In this document: positions 14,355 to 22,113 of the stretch, piece by piece
Position numbering within the stretch: the stretch's first letter is position 1
Layout of the letters: each line of letters begins with the position of its first letter
Assembly: GCA_046728935.1 (NCBI GenBank)
Contig: JBKPFS010000068.1
Coordinates: forward strand, 1 to 33,880
Origin: DATAFO01 sp046728935
GTDB lineage: Bacteria > Actinomycetota > Thermoleophilia > Solirubrobacterales > 70-9
Direction of reading: 5' to 3'
Length of the DNA stretch: 33,880 nt
Made by a program: the position numbers and the translations under genes
The notes under the pieces: model-generated
Databases searched by the model: none
Told to the model about the DNA's origin: nothing
The model's input: the letters and a program-made list of their open reading frames with translations, nothing else

Positions 14355-16718
14355 GTGGCCGCCGCGCTCGCCTCGGCGACGCTGATCGTTGCCGCCTCGC
14401 TGACGGTCGGCCAGGCCGCGCTGACGGTGTGCGGTCGCGCCGAGGCCCGCGTCGCGGCGGGCCCTGCCGGCCTCGCCCTCTTGCTGGCGACCGCGGCGAT
14501 CGTCGCCGGCCTCGACGGTCGCGGCGCGGCGATCGCGATCGCGCTGGGCGTCGTTCTCTTGGCCTCGGTCGTGGTCCTCGTCCGGTCGGGCCTCCCTGCC
14601 GTCCCATTCGTTGCGCGTGTGGCGGCGATCATCGCCGCCCTGGTCGCCGGCCTTGCCGCGGCGATCCCGTTCATCGCGGCGGGCCGCGTCGGCATTCTCG
14701 GCGTCGGCCTCGTCAACGACGACATGGCCTCGCACCTGCTCCTCGCTGACTGGATCGCCGAGCGCTTCGATCCCGAGCCCGTCCTCGTTCACCAGGGCTA
14801 TCCGCTCGGCCCGCACGCCCTTGTCGCCGGCGTCGGCTGGCTGCTCGACGCGAGGACCATCGACGTCTTCGCGGGCCTCGTGCTCGCGATCCCCGGGCTC
14901 ACGGCCTTTCTCGCGGCGGGCGTGCTCTCCGAGCTCCGGCCGCTGCCGCGGATCGCCGCCGCGGCGCTGGTCTCCCTGCCCTATCTCGCCGCCGCCTACC
15001 TGGCCCAGGAGGCGTTCAAGGAGCCGATCATGGCCCTGCTCCTGCTCGGCTTCGCCGTTCTCCTGCCGTTCGCCACGGACTGGCGAGGGGCGACCCCGCT
15101 CGGCGTGATCGCCGCGGGCTCGGTCTACGTCTACTCGTTCCCCGGCCTTGCCTGGCTCGCCGGCACGGCTCTGATCTATGCGTGCAACTGCTGGTGGCGG
15201 GGCGGCGAGGAGCGCGACGAGGACCGCCTGCGGCAGCCGCTCCGCATCCATGCATCGCACCTTCGTCGTATCCATGCTGCTAAGGCTGCCTCGGCGGCCC
15301 TCGCCGCACTCCTCGCGCTAGTCGTACTCACCGTCCTCGACTGGGATCGTCTGCGCGACTTCGTCGACTTCCGGGCGTTGGACCCGGATCGGGCGAACGA
15401 GGGAGGGCTCGGCAACCTGCGGGGCCACCTGTCGCCACTCGAGGCGCTGGGCATCTGGCCGACGAGCGAGTTCAGGCTCTCGGCGGGGGAGGGGAGCGGG
15501 CCGGCCGTGGCGTTCTATGCGGGCGCGGTGGTCGCCCTCGCGGCGCTGGTGGCGGGTCTACCGGGCTGGGTGCGGCGGTACGGGGTGGCCATCCCGGCCG
15601 CGCTCGGCGCTGCGGTCGTGATGTACGTGGTCGCGCGGGCGTTCGGGACCGTGTACTCGGAGGGCAAGGCGCTCGCGATCACGGCGCCGCTCGTCGCCCT
15701 GATCGCCCTCGGCTGGGTCGGCGAGACGACCATCCGCCGGGCGCTGGCGGTCGCCTTCGCGGCCGGCGTCGCAGTGTCGAGCTTCCTCGTCTTACGCCAG
15801 GCGCCCGTGGCGCCCGAGGACCACATGGACGAGCTGGCGCAGATGCGACCGGTGGTCGCCGGCGAGAAGGTGCTGTTTCTCGGCCGCGACAACTTCGTCC
15901 TCTGGGAGCTCCGCGGCGCGAAGCCGTTCACCCACGTGCGGAACTTCTACGACCCGTACTTCGTCGAGCCGAACTTCGAGCTCCGCGACGCGGCCTCCAA
16001 GTTCGACTTCGACTCCGTCGACGCGGACACGCTGGCCCGCTTCCCCTACGTGATCACCACCAGGGCCGCGTACGCGAGCGGGGCACCGCCCGACTACGAG
16101 GCCGTGGTCGCGACTCCGTCGTACGTGCTGTGGCGAAAGGAAGGTCCGGTGGCCCGCAGGTCGCCGGTGGAGGACGGCCCCGCGCCGGGCGCGCGGCTCG
16201 ACTGCGGGCGGCGAGAGCCGCGCGGCGAGGCCGCCGTCTTCCCCCGCCGGCCGCTGCTCACCCCCGCGTCGGAATGGTCCTCGACCACGGTCGAACCGGG
16301 CTCGACCGCCAGCATCGAGCTGACGGTGCCGCGAGGCGTCTGGGAGGTCTCGATCCAGTACGACTCGACCAGGCCGGTGACTCTGTCGGGGCCCGCTCTC
16401 GATCCTCTGCTTCCCGGCTATCGGGTGACGCTCCCGGGCAACCTCGACTACCGGGGCACCACGCCCTTCTGGCCGGCCGGGAAGCTCGACGTCGGCGCCG
16501 CGGGGGGGAGGGTTCGATTGACCGCCACGGTCGAGGATCCGCCGTTCGTGGGATCGGTGATGGGCGCCGAGCCCGTCGCCCACATCGGCGCCGTTGCGCT
16601 GACGAAAGCCGGCGCCGCCGACGGCGACAGCGAGCCGCCGACGCCCGGCGAAGCGGAGCGGGTCGTCTCCGCGCGCCTGGCGTGTGGCGGGTACGCCGAC
16701 TGGCTCTACGGGCCCTAA
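14355..16718 (+). CDS. Large GT-C-like membrane protein with C-terminal extracellular domain
   Basis: 787 residues. About 12-13 hydrophobic helices from 1 to about 480, with the first big outer loop carrying N-D122-D123-M-A-S-H-L. An acidic pair there followed by a 'YPLGPH' segment fits GT-C-superfamily glycosyltransferases that use polyprenyl-phosphate sugars. The C-terminal 300 residues are soluble and outside: an alpha/beta part (about 490-600, 'VLFLGRDNFVLWELRGAKPF') and a beta-rich jelly-roll-like part (about 640-770). The catalytic role is not proven; it could be a polymer-handling membrane protein instead. GTG start, three bases behind the small membrane gene, at the end of the lysC-asd transcript. 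Confidence 0.6.
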   Translation: MAAALASATLIVAASLTVGQAALTVCGRAEARVAAGPAGLALLLATAAIVAGLDGRGAAIAIALGVVLLASVVVLVRSGLPAVPFVARVAAIIAALVAGLAAAIPFIAAGRVGILGVGLVNDDMASHLLLADWIAERFDPEPVLVHQGYPLGPHALVAGVGWLLDARTIDVFAGLVLAIPGLTAFLAAGVLSELRPLPRIAAAALVSLPYLAAAYLAQEAFKEPIMALLLLGFAVLLPFATDWRGATPLGVIAAGSVYVYSFPGLAWLAGTALIYACNCWWRGGEERDEDRLRQPLRIHASHLRRIHAAKAASAALAALLALVVLTVLDWDRLRDFVDFRALDPDRANEGGLGNLRGHLSPLEALGIWPTSEFRLSAGEGSGPAVAFYAGAVVALAALVAGLPGWVRRYGVAIPAALGAAVVMYVVARAFGTVYSEGKALAITAPLVALIALGWVGETTIRRALAVAFAAGVAVSSFLVLRQAPVAPEDHMDELAQMRPVVAGEKVLFLGRDNFVLWELRGAKPFTHVRNFYDPYFVEPNFELRDAASKFDFDSVDADTLARFPYVITTRAAYASGAPPDYEAVVATPSYVLWRKEGPVARRSPVEDGPAPGARLDCGRREPRGEAAVFPRRPLLTPASEWSSTTVEPGSTASIELTVPRGVWEVSIQYDSTRPVTLSGPALDPLLPGYRVTLPGNLDYRGTTPFWPAGKLDVGAAGGRVRLTATVEDPPFVGSVMGAEPVAHIGAVALTKAGAADGDSEPPTPGEAERVVSARLACGGYADWLYGP

Positions 16719-16719
16719 C

Positions 16720-16773
16720 TCCCCACTTGTCGCCCCTGTCCGCACGGACGCCCGGCCCCGTGACAAGTGGGGA
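16720..16773. terminator. Perfect 12-bp inverted repeat behind the GT-C-like gene
   Basis: TCCCCACTTGTC (16720-16731) pairs with GACAAGTGGGGA (16762-16773). The 30-base loop contains a nested GTCCG-CA-CGGAC hairpin. It begins two bases after the TAA stop. Probable terminator for the lysC operon, although the same GACAAGTGG word recurs towards the antiporter promoter and could be an operator. Confidence 0.55.
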
Positions 16774-16790
16774 TTTGGGAACGTGACGAG

Positions 16791-16820
16791 TGGACCGGCG
16801 GTCCCGCGCCTCGATATAAG
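16791..16820 (+). promoter_or_regulatory. Promoter of the antiporter gene, leaderless start
   Basis: TGGACC (16791-16796), an 18-base spacer, TATAAG (16815-16820), then six bases to ATG 16827 without a Shine-Dalgarno. The -35 region overlaps a GACGAGTGG word (16785-16793) that repeats the GACAAGTGG arm at 16762-16770. Confidence 0.5.
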
Positions 16821-16826
16821 CCGTCA

Positions 16827-18011
16827 ATGGACATCGGGTTCGGCGATGCGCTGCTGATCACCGGCGCGCTGCTCGCGGTCGCGGCGGCGCTCTCGGGGGT
16901 CATGCGCGGCACCGTGCTGTCGATCTCGGTGCTCGCCGTCGCCGCCGGGATCGTGCTCGCGCTCACCGACGTGGTCGCGATCGACGCCGGCGACGCGAGC
17001 GTCGTCCACCTGATCGAGCTGGCGCTGGTGGTGACGCTGTTCTCGGACGGCCTGTTCGTCGAGCGCGAGCTCCTGTGGCTGCACTGGAGCCCGCCGGTGC
17101 GGGCGCTCGTGATCGCGCTGCCGATCACGCTCGGGTTGCTGGCGCTGTTCGCGCAGGCCCTGTTCCCGGATCTGAGCTGGGCCGAGGCCTTCCTCCTCGC
17201 CGCCGTGCTCTCGCCGACCGATCCGGTCGTCACGTCGGCCGTCGTGACGGCGCAGCGGGTGCCGGCGAGGGTGCGCCACACGCTGAACCTCGAGTCGGGC
17301 CTCAACGACGGGCTCGCCCTTCCCTTCGTGCTCTTCTTCCTCGTCCTGGCCGCGCCCGGCGGCGACGCCGGCGACGAGGCGTTGAAGCTGCTGGGCGAGG
17401 CGGCGTTCGGCGCCGCGATCGGGGCCGCGATCGGGGTGGGAGGCGGCCGGCTCTTCCGGCGGCTCCCGGGCGGGGGGATCACGCGCCGCTACGAGGGCAT
17501 CTACGCCCTCGGGCTCGGCCTGCTCTGCTTCGGGCTGGCCGACGTCACCTTCGGCAACGGCCTGATCGCCGCGTTCGTCGGGGGCATCGCCCTCGGGGTA
17601 GCCGAGCACGAGATCCCCGATGACTTCGTCGTCTTCAGCGAGAACGTGAGCTCGATCCTGCAGGTGCTGACGTTCTTCGTCTTCGGCGCGATCATCGTCG
17701 CCACCGGGTACGACGGCAGCATCCCGGCGCTCGTCGCCTTTGTCCTCCTCGCCCTGCTCGTCGCGCGTCCGATCGCGATCCTCACGTCGTTCCTGCGGGT
17801 CGAGTTGCCGGCGCCGCACCGCGCCTTCGTCGCCTGGTTCGGGCCAAAGGGGGTGGCGTCGATGCTGTTCGCGATCTTCGTGCTGGACTCCGACGTCGGC
17901 CAGCGGGACGTCGTCTTCGACGTCGCGGCGTTCGTGATCCTCGCCTCGATCCTCGCGCACGGCTTCACCGACACGATCGGGGCCCGCTGGATCGAGCGCC
18001 GGGTCGGCTGA
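16827..18011 (+). CDS. CPA1-type Na+(K+)/H+ antiporter
   Basis: 394 residues with about 12-13 membrane helices. NhaP/CPA1 motifs: 'LFSDGLFVE' in TM3-4, 'AAVLSPTDPVVTSAVV' (the unwound TM4-5 with the ion-site Asp), 'LNLESGLNDGLALPFVL' (the ND pair of TM6), and 'FGPKGVASMLFAIFVL' near the end. It exchanges Na+ or K+ for protons for pH and ion homeostasis. No cytosolic TrkA_C or CNBD tail. Start at ATG 16827 rather than the in-frame ATG 16767, because 16767 lies inside the hairpin and a -10 box sits between the two. Confidence 0.88.
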   Translation: MDIGFGDALLITGALLAVAAALSGVMRGTVLSISVLAVAAGIVLALTDVVAIDAGDASVVHLIELALVVTLFSDGLFVERELLWLHWSPPVRALVIALPITLGLLALFAQALFPDLSWAEAFLLAAVLSPTDPVVTSAVVTAQRVPARVRHTLNLESGLNDGLALPFVLFFLVLAAPGGDAGDEALKLLGEAAFGAAIGAAIGVGGGRLFRRLPGGGITRRYEGIYALGLGLLCFGLADVTFGNGLIAAFVGGIALGVAEHEIPDDFVVFSENVSSILQVLTFFVFGAIIVATGYDGSIPALVAFVLLALLVARPIAILTSFLRVELPAPHRAFVAWFGPKGVASMLFAIFVLDSDVGQRDVVFDVAAFVILASILAHGFTDTIGARWIERRVG

Positions 18012-18036
18012 GTGGCGCAACGGCGGAGGGGGCGAA

Positions 18037-18058
18037 TGTGACATCGCTGGATGTCACA
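18037..18058. promoter_or_regulatory. Operator-like dyad before merR-type gene
   Basis: A perfect nine-base inverted repeat TGTGACATC-GCTG-GATGTCACA, ten bases before GTG 18068. A near-copy with the same four-base spacing lies at 18831-18852 ahead of the acyl-CoA dehydrogenase, which marks it as a binding site of the regulator encoded between them. Confidence 0.6.
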
Positions 18059-18067
18059 ATCCGGGGC

Positions 18068-18829
18068 GTGAGTGAGGCGGCGACGATCGACCAGGGGGAG
18101 CTGACGATCGACGAGCTCGCCGGTCGCACCGGGATGACGGTGCGAAACATCCGCGCCCACCAGTCGCGCGGCCTGCTCCCGCCTCCGGACGTCCGCGGGC
18201 GCACCGGCTACTACGGGCCCGAGCACGAGGCGAGGATCAACCTGATCCAGGAGCTACAGGCCGACGGCTTCAACCTGAAGCTGATCAAGCGCCTGATCGA
18301 CAGCGCCGACGGGCTCGGCGAGGAGGTGCTGAGGTTCGCCCATGCGGTGCGTCGCCCGTTCGGCGAGGAGCGACCGCGCAGGATCGAGCGGCGCGAGCTG
18401 GCCGAGCGGTGGGGCACCGCGGACCCCGAGCTCCTGCGCCGCGCGGTCGAGATCGGAGTCGTGCGCGAGCTGGACGACCGCTATCTCGAGGAGCTGAGCC
18501 CGCGGCTCGCGCGCGTCAGCGAGGAGCTGGTCGCCCTCGGCATCCCCGCCTCCGCGGCGCTCGAGGTCGGTGCCAAGCTTCGCCACCACGCCGAGGAGGT
18601 GGCGCGCGGCTACGTCGAGCTCTTCCTCGAGCAGGTGTGGGAGCCGTTCGAGCGCGCTGGGCATCCCGAGGAACGCTGGCCGGAGGTCCGCGAGGCGCTC
18701 GAGCGAATGCGACCCCTCGCCGCGGAGTCGCTGGTCGCGTTCTTCGGCCTGGTCATGGACGAGGCCGTGCAGAGCGCCTTCGGCGAGCAGCTGGAGCGCA
18801 TCAGGCGGGAGCCGCCGGCGGGCTCATAA
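18068..18829 (+). CDS. MerR family transcriptional regulator
   Basis: 253 residues. MerR-type winged helix at about 10-80: 'LTIDELAGRTGMTVRNIRAH', 'SRGLLPPPDVRGRTGYY', 'INLIQELQADGFNLKLIKRL'. A long helical C-terminal region (90-250) of unknown ligand specificity follows; no metal-binding Cys cluster is present. An in-frame GTG at 18038 would begin inside the dyad, so GTG 18068 is taken as the start. The duplicated dyad suggests self-control plus control of the acyl-CoA dehydrogenase/SCP2 genes behind it. Ligand could be a CoA thioester or lipid (inference). Confidence 0.8.
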   Translation: MSEAATIDQGELTIDELAGRTGMTVRNIRAHQSRGLLPPPDVRGRTGYYGPEHEARINLIQELQADGFNLKLIKRLIDSADGLGEEVLRFAHAVRRPFGEERPRRIERRELAERWGTADPELLRRAVEIGVVRELDDRYLEELSPRLARVSEELVALGIPASAALEVGAKLRHHAEEVARGYVELFLEQVWEPFERAGHPEERWPEVREALERMRPLAAESLVAFFGLVMDEAVQSAFGEQLERIRREPPAGS

Positions 18830-18830
18830 C

Positions 18831-18852
18831 CTTGACATCAACTGGTGTAACA
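18831..18852. promoter_or_regulatory. Operator-like dyad before acyl-CoA dehydrogenase
   Basis: CTTGACATC-AACT-GGTGTAACA matches the dyad at 18037-18058 at 14 of 18 arm positions with identical spacing. It contains a TTGACA that could be the -35 box, and it ends eight bases before ATG 18860. Confidence 0.55.
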
Positions 18853-18859
18853 TAGGCGC

Positions 18860-20143
18860 ATGAGCACGACCGCCGAGGAGCTGGTCGCCTCCGCGACGGG
18901 CGGCGACGACGAGGCCTCCGGCGGCACCACGCCCGCGTTTTCGCTCGCCCTCACCCAGGACCAGAAGGACATCCGCGACTGGGTGCACGGCTTCGCTGAG
19001 CAGACGGTCCGCCCCGCCGCGGCCGAGTGGGACGAGCGCGAGGAGACCCCGTGGCCGGTGATCCAGGAGGCCGCGAAGATCGGGCTCTACGGCTACGAGG
19101 CCCTCGGCCAGTTCTGGTTCGACCAGTCCGGCCTGCTGATGCCGATCGTCAACGAGGAGCTCTTCTGGGGCGACGGGGGCATCGGCCTCTCGATCATGGG
19201 CACGTCGCTGGCGGTCGCCGCGATCTTCGGCCAGGGGACGCCCGAGCAGATGTCGGAGTGGATCCCGCAGTGCTTCGGTGACGTCGACGAGCCGAAGGTG
19301 GCGGCCTTCTGCTCATCCGAGCCCGACGCGGGCTCGGATGTGTCGGCGATTCGAACCAACGCCAAGTACGACGAGGCGAAGGACGAGTGGGTGATCAACG
19401 GCCAGAAGGCCTGGGCCACCAACGGCGGGATCGCCAACGTGCACGTCGTGATCGCGTCGGTCGATCGCGAGCTGGGCGCGCGGGGACACGCTGCCTTCCT
19501 GATCCCGCCCGGCACGAAGGGCTGCGAGCAGGGCGCGAAGGTGAGGAAGCACGGCCTGCGCGCCTCCCACACCGCCGACGTCCACCTCGACGACTGCCGC
19601 GTGCCCGGGTCCTGCCTACTGGGCGGAAAGGAGAAGCTCGACGAGCGGCTCGCCCGCGCGCGCGAGGGCAAGTCGGGCCGCTCACAGGCGGCGATGCAGA
19701 CCTTCGAGACCAGCCGGCCGACGGTCGGGGCTCAGGCGATCGGCATCGCTCGCGCGGCCTACGAGTACGCGCTCGGCTACGCCAAGGAGCGGGTGCAGTT
19801 CGGCCGCCCGATCATCGAGTACCAGGCGATCGCGTTCACGCTCGCGAACATGAAGCTCGAGATCGACGCCGCCCGGCTGCTCGTCTGGCGAGCCGCATGG
19901 ATGGGCCGCAACCAGGTCCGGTTCGAGAACGCCGAGGGCTCGATGTCGAAGCTGAAGGCGGGGGAGGTCGCCGTCTGGGTGACCGAGCGCGCGATCCAGG
20001 TCCTCGGCGGCAATGGGTATACCCGCGAGTACCCGGTGGAGCGAATGCACCGCGACGCGAAGATCTACGACATCTTCGAGGGGACCGCGGAGATCCAGCG
20101 GCTGGTGATCGCGCGGGCGATCTCCGGCGTGCACGTCAAGTGA
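18860..20143 (+). CDS. Acyl-CoA dehydrogenase
   Basis: 427 residues, full-length ACAD fold. The N-terminal helical domain starts at about 28 ('LALTQDQKDIRDWVHGFAEQ'). The middle beta domain has 'AAFCSSEPDAGSDVSAIRT' (FAD contact) and 'WVINGQKAWATNGG'; the C-terminal helical domain has 'ERVQFGRPIIEYQAIAF' and 'VLGGNGYTREYPVERMHRDA'. The catalytic base Glu407 is in IFEGTAEIQRL. It oxidises an acyl-CoA to the 2-enoyl-CoA and passes electrons to ETF. The first 27 residues are a low-complexity extension. Chain-length specificity cannot be read. It is followed 19 bases later by an SCP2 gene, and a MerR regulator with a matching operator precedes it. Confidence 0.93.
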   Translation: MSTTAEELVASATGGDDEASGGTTPAFSLALTQDQKDIRDWVHGFAEQTVRPAAAEWDEREETPWPVIQEAAKIGLYGYEALGQFWFDQSGLLMPIVNEELFWGDGGIGLSIMGTSLAVAAIFGQGTPEQMSEWIPQCFGDVDEPKVAAFCSSEPDAGSDVSAIRTNAKYDEAKDEWVINGQKAWATNGGIANVHVVIASVDRELGARGHAAFLIPPGTKGCEQGAKVRKHGLRASHTADVHLDDCRVPGSCLLGGKEKLDERLARAREGKSGRSQAAMQTFETSRPTVGAQAIGIARAAYEYALGYAKERVQFGRPIIEYQAIAFTLANMKLEIDAARLLVWRAAWMGRNQVRFENAEGSMSKLKAGEVAVWVTERAIQVLGGNGYTREYPVERMHRDAKIYDIFEGTAEIQRLVIARAISGVHVK

Positions 20144-20162
20144 GTAAGGACGGAGGGGTTAG

Positions 20163-20651
20163 ATGAGCGACCAGACGATCGACACCTCGGCGGTCGACGC
20201 CGAGGAGTTCGCCAAGAACATGGCCTCGGTGACCGACGAGCAGCTGCGCGAGGGGATCGGCGGGTCGATGCGCGAACAGATCCTCGACGAGATCTTCCGC
20301 CGCATGGAGGAGCACTTCCGTCCCGAGGCGGCGTGCGACACCGAGGCCGTGATCCACTGGAAGATCGGCGGCCGGCCGGACGGCGGCTCCGACGAGTTCG
20401 AGACCGTGATCAAGGGCGCCACCTGCAGGGTCCACCGCGGGTTCGAGTCGGAGACGGCCCGCGTCACCCTGAGCATGGACGGCGTCGACTTCCTGCGCCT
20501 GGTGACGAACAACGTCCCTGGCCCGCAGCTGTTCATGAGCGGGAAGCTGAAGATCGAGGGCGACATGATGTTCGCCGCGACGGCCGCGTCGCTGTTCACG
20601 ATCCCGGGAGGGGGCACCGCCGCCGGCCCGGGTGCACCGCCCGCCGCGTAG
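20163..20651 (+). CDS. SCP2 sterol/lipid-carrier domain protein
   Basis: 162 residues, with an N-terminal linker (1-25) then an SCP2 fold: 'LDEIFRRMEEHFRPEAA', 'AVIHWKIGGRPDGGSDEFET', 'VRVTLSMDGVDFLRLVT'-type strands (here ARVTLSMDGVDFLRLVTNN), and 'PQLFMSGKLKIEGDMMFA'. The last part matches the conserved GKLKIxGDxxxA helix-strand that lines the lipid tunnel. SCP2 domains bind fatty acyl-CoA or sterols and deliver them to enzymes, which fits the acyl-CoA dehydrogenase just before it. GGAGGG stands a few bases upstream of the ATG. A Gly/Pro/Ala tail ends the protein. Confidence 0.88.
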   Translation: MSDQTIDTSAVDAEEFAKNMASVTDEQLREGIGGSMREQILDEIFRRMEEHFRPEAACDTEAVIHWKIGGRPDGGSDEFETVIKGATCRVHRGFESETARVTLSMDGVDFLRLVTNNVPGPQLFMSGKLKIEGDMMFAATAASLFTIPGGGTAAGPGAPPAA

Positions 20652-20701
20652 CCCGAGCCGCCCCGTTTCGCCGCCCGTCCGGCGGGTAGCCCGTAGGTGC
20701 C

Positions 20702-20914
20702 ATGAGCGCCATGAAGACGCCGCTGATCGCGAGCCCGCCGCGTGAGGCCGTGTGTCCGGGCGACTACTTCCACTCCCGTCGCGAGCTCTACTGCGTCGAG
20801 GAGGTCGTCGGCAGCCGGGTCATGGTCGAGGACTGCCGCTCCGGCGTCCTGATCGAGATGGGCCTCGAGAGCCTGCTGAGGCTCGAGCGCGTAACGCCGA
20901 CGAGCGACGACTGA
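20702..20914 (+). CDS. Small conserved-looking protein of unknown function
   Basis: 70 residues, with a compact central part of alternating hydrophobic residues (YCVEEVVGSRVMVEDCRSG) that suggests a small beta barrel, and three Cys (18, 31, 45). No family recognised. It lies between the SCP2 gene and the baeRF-like gene, 11 bases before the latter, so it may share its transcript. Codon usage is like that of the neighbours. Confidence 0.5.
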   Translation: MSAMKTPLIASPPREAVCPGDYFHSRRELYCVEEVVGSRVMVEDCRSGVLIEMGLESLLRLERVTPTSDD

Positions 20915-20925
20915 ATTCGAGGTCG

Positions 20926-22038
20926 ATGCGTCTGCCGACGCGAGACCGGCTCCGTGAGCTGATCGAGTGGCGCCCCGATAACGGGGTCGTGTCCGTCTAC
21001 GCCGAGATCGACCCTGGCGACCGCGGAGGGGGCTGGCGCATCGCCATCCGCAACCGGCTGCGCGAGCTCGCGCAGGCGGCCGACGTCCCCGGCCCCGAGC
21101 TCGCGAGCGCGTCCGAGCGGATTCTCGCTCGACTCGACGGCGACGACCGTCCCCCAGCGGGGCGCACCCTGATCGGGTTCGTCCAGGCGGACGCCGAGCC
21201 CCGGACGCGAGAGCGCTGGTACGCGACGCAGCTGACGCTGCCGAGCACGCTGGTCGTCTACCTGTCGGCGCCGCTGGTCACGCCGCTCGTTCTGCTGGCG
21301 GACCGGGGGGCGCCGCGCGTGATCGCCCTCGTTTCCGCCGAGCGCGTGCGACTGCTGCTCTGGGCCCATGGCACGAGTGAGGAGGTCGCCTCGTGGGGCC
21401 TCGAGATCCTGAGCCTCGATTGGCGCGAGCGCAAGGCGCAGCGCCCATCCGATGCCGCCCGGGGTCAGGGCGTGAGCGCGTCGGGGAAGGATCGCTTCGG
21501 CGATCGCCTCGAGGCGAATCGGGAGCGGTTCCTGCGTGAGGCGGGTGGCCTGACCGCGGCCCGGGCGGCCGACCTCGGCGCCGGCCAGATCGTGGTCGCT
21601 GGCGCCCCCGAGCACTCCCGGCCCTTTGCGGCGGGCGCCAACGGGGCCACCGAGGTCGAGGCGGCGGACGTGCATGACCTGATCGCGATGCCCATCGGCG
21701 AGGTCACCGCCGACGTCCAGCGTCACCTCGAGCAGCTCGATCGGGCGCGCGACGAGGAGCTCGTGCGCCGGGTCACCGACGCGGCGCGCTCCGGGGACCG
21801 GGGCGCCCTCGGCAGGCAGGAGACTGCCCAGGCGCTCGAGCAGGGCCGGGTCGAGCACCTCCTGGTGGCGTTCGAGCTCGGCGTCGCCGCGGGCGCCGAC
21901 GGGCTCGAGGGGCTCGAGCTCGCCGAGGGCCTCGTCTCACAGGCGCTCCTGACGGACGCGCGGGTGACGCTGGTCGAGGGAGAGGCGGTGCAGCTCCTCG
22001 ACGAGGCCGAGGGCGTCGCCGCACTGCTTCGCTACTGA
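20926..22038 (+). CDS. baeRF-like (bacterial eRF1-domain/Vms1-like) protein
   Basis: 370 residues from ATG 20926. The N-terminal part (1-110) starts 'LRELIEWRPDNGVVSVYAEID' and ends with a strand before 'PLVTPLVLLADRGAPRVIAL' (about 118-140), the Pro-Leu...Leu-x-Asp pattern that introduces the eRF1 middle-domain-like fold of baeRF proteins. The C-terminal part 'LEQLDRARDEELVRRVTDAA' ... 'ALEQGRVEHLLVAFELGVAA' resembles the eRF1/Pelota third domain (Q-x-L-x-x-G-R-V-x-x-L-L). Family knowledge: VLRF1/baeRF and Vms1 proteins are peptidyl-tRNA hydrolases in ribosome quality control or ribosome-associated factors. No GGQ motif is seen; many family members lack it. Assignment is by pattern only. Confidence 0.5.
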   Translation: MRLPTRDRLRELIEWRPDNGVVSVYAEIDPGDRGGGWRIAIRNRLRELAQAADVPGPELASASERILARLDGDDRPPAGRTLIGFVQADAEPRTRERWYATQLTLPSTLVVYLSAPLVTPLVLLADRGAPRVIALVSAERVRLLLWAHGTSEEVASWGLEILSLDWRERKAQRPSDAARGQGVSASGKDRFGDRLEANRERFLREAGGLTAARAADLGAGQIVVAGAPEHSRPFAAGANGATEVEAADVHDLIAMPIGEVTADVQRHLEQLDRARDEELVRRVTDAARSGDRGALGRQETAQALEQGRVEHLLVAFELGVAAGADGLEGLELAEGLVSQALLTDARVTLVEGEAVQLLDEAEGVAALLRY

Positions 22039-22113
22039 TCCGGGGACCGGGCTGCCGCGGGCTGACAGGGGCGGCGGGGGTTAGTCGCTCAGCCACGGGG
22101 GTAAGCGCCGGTC

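Noticed and set aside
16767..16826. Upstream ATG for the antiporter
   Set aside because: It lies within the terminator-like hairpin; the extra 20 residues are polar and a -10 box follows them.
18038..18067. Upstream GTG start for the MerR gene
   Set aside because: It starts inside the perfect dyad, and the added ten residues are not part of the MerR fold; GTG 18068 is better.
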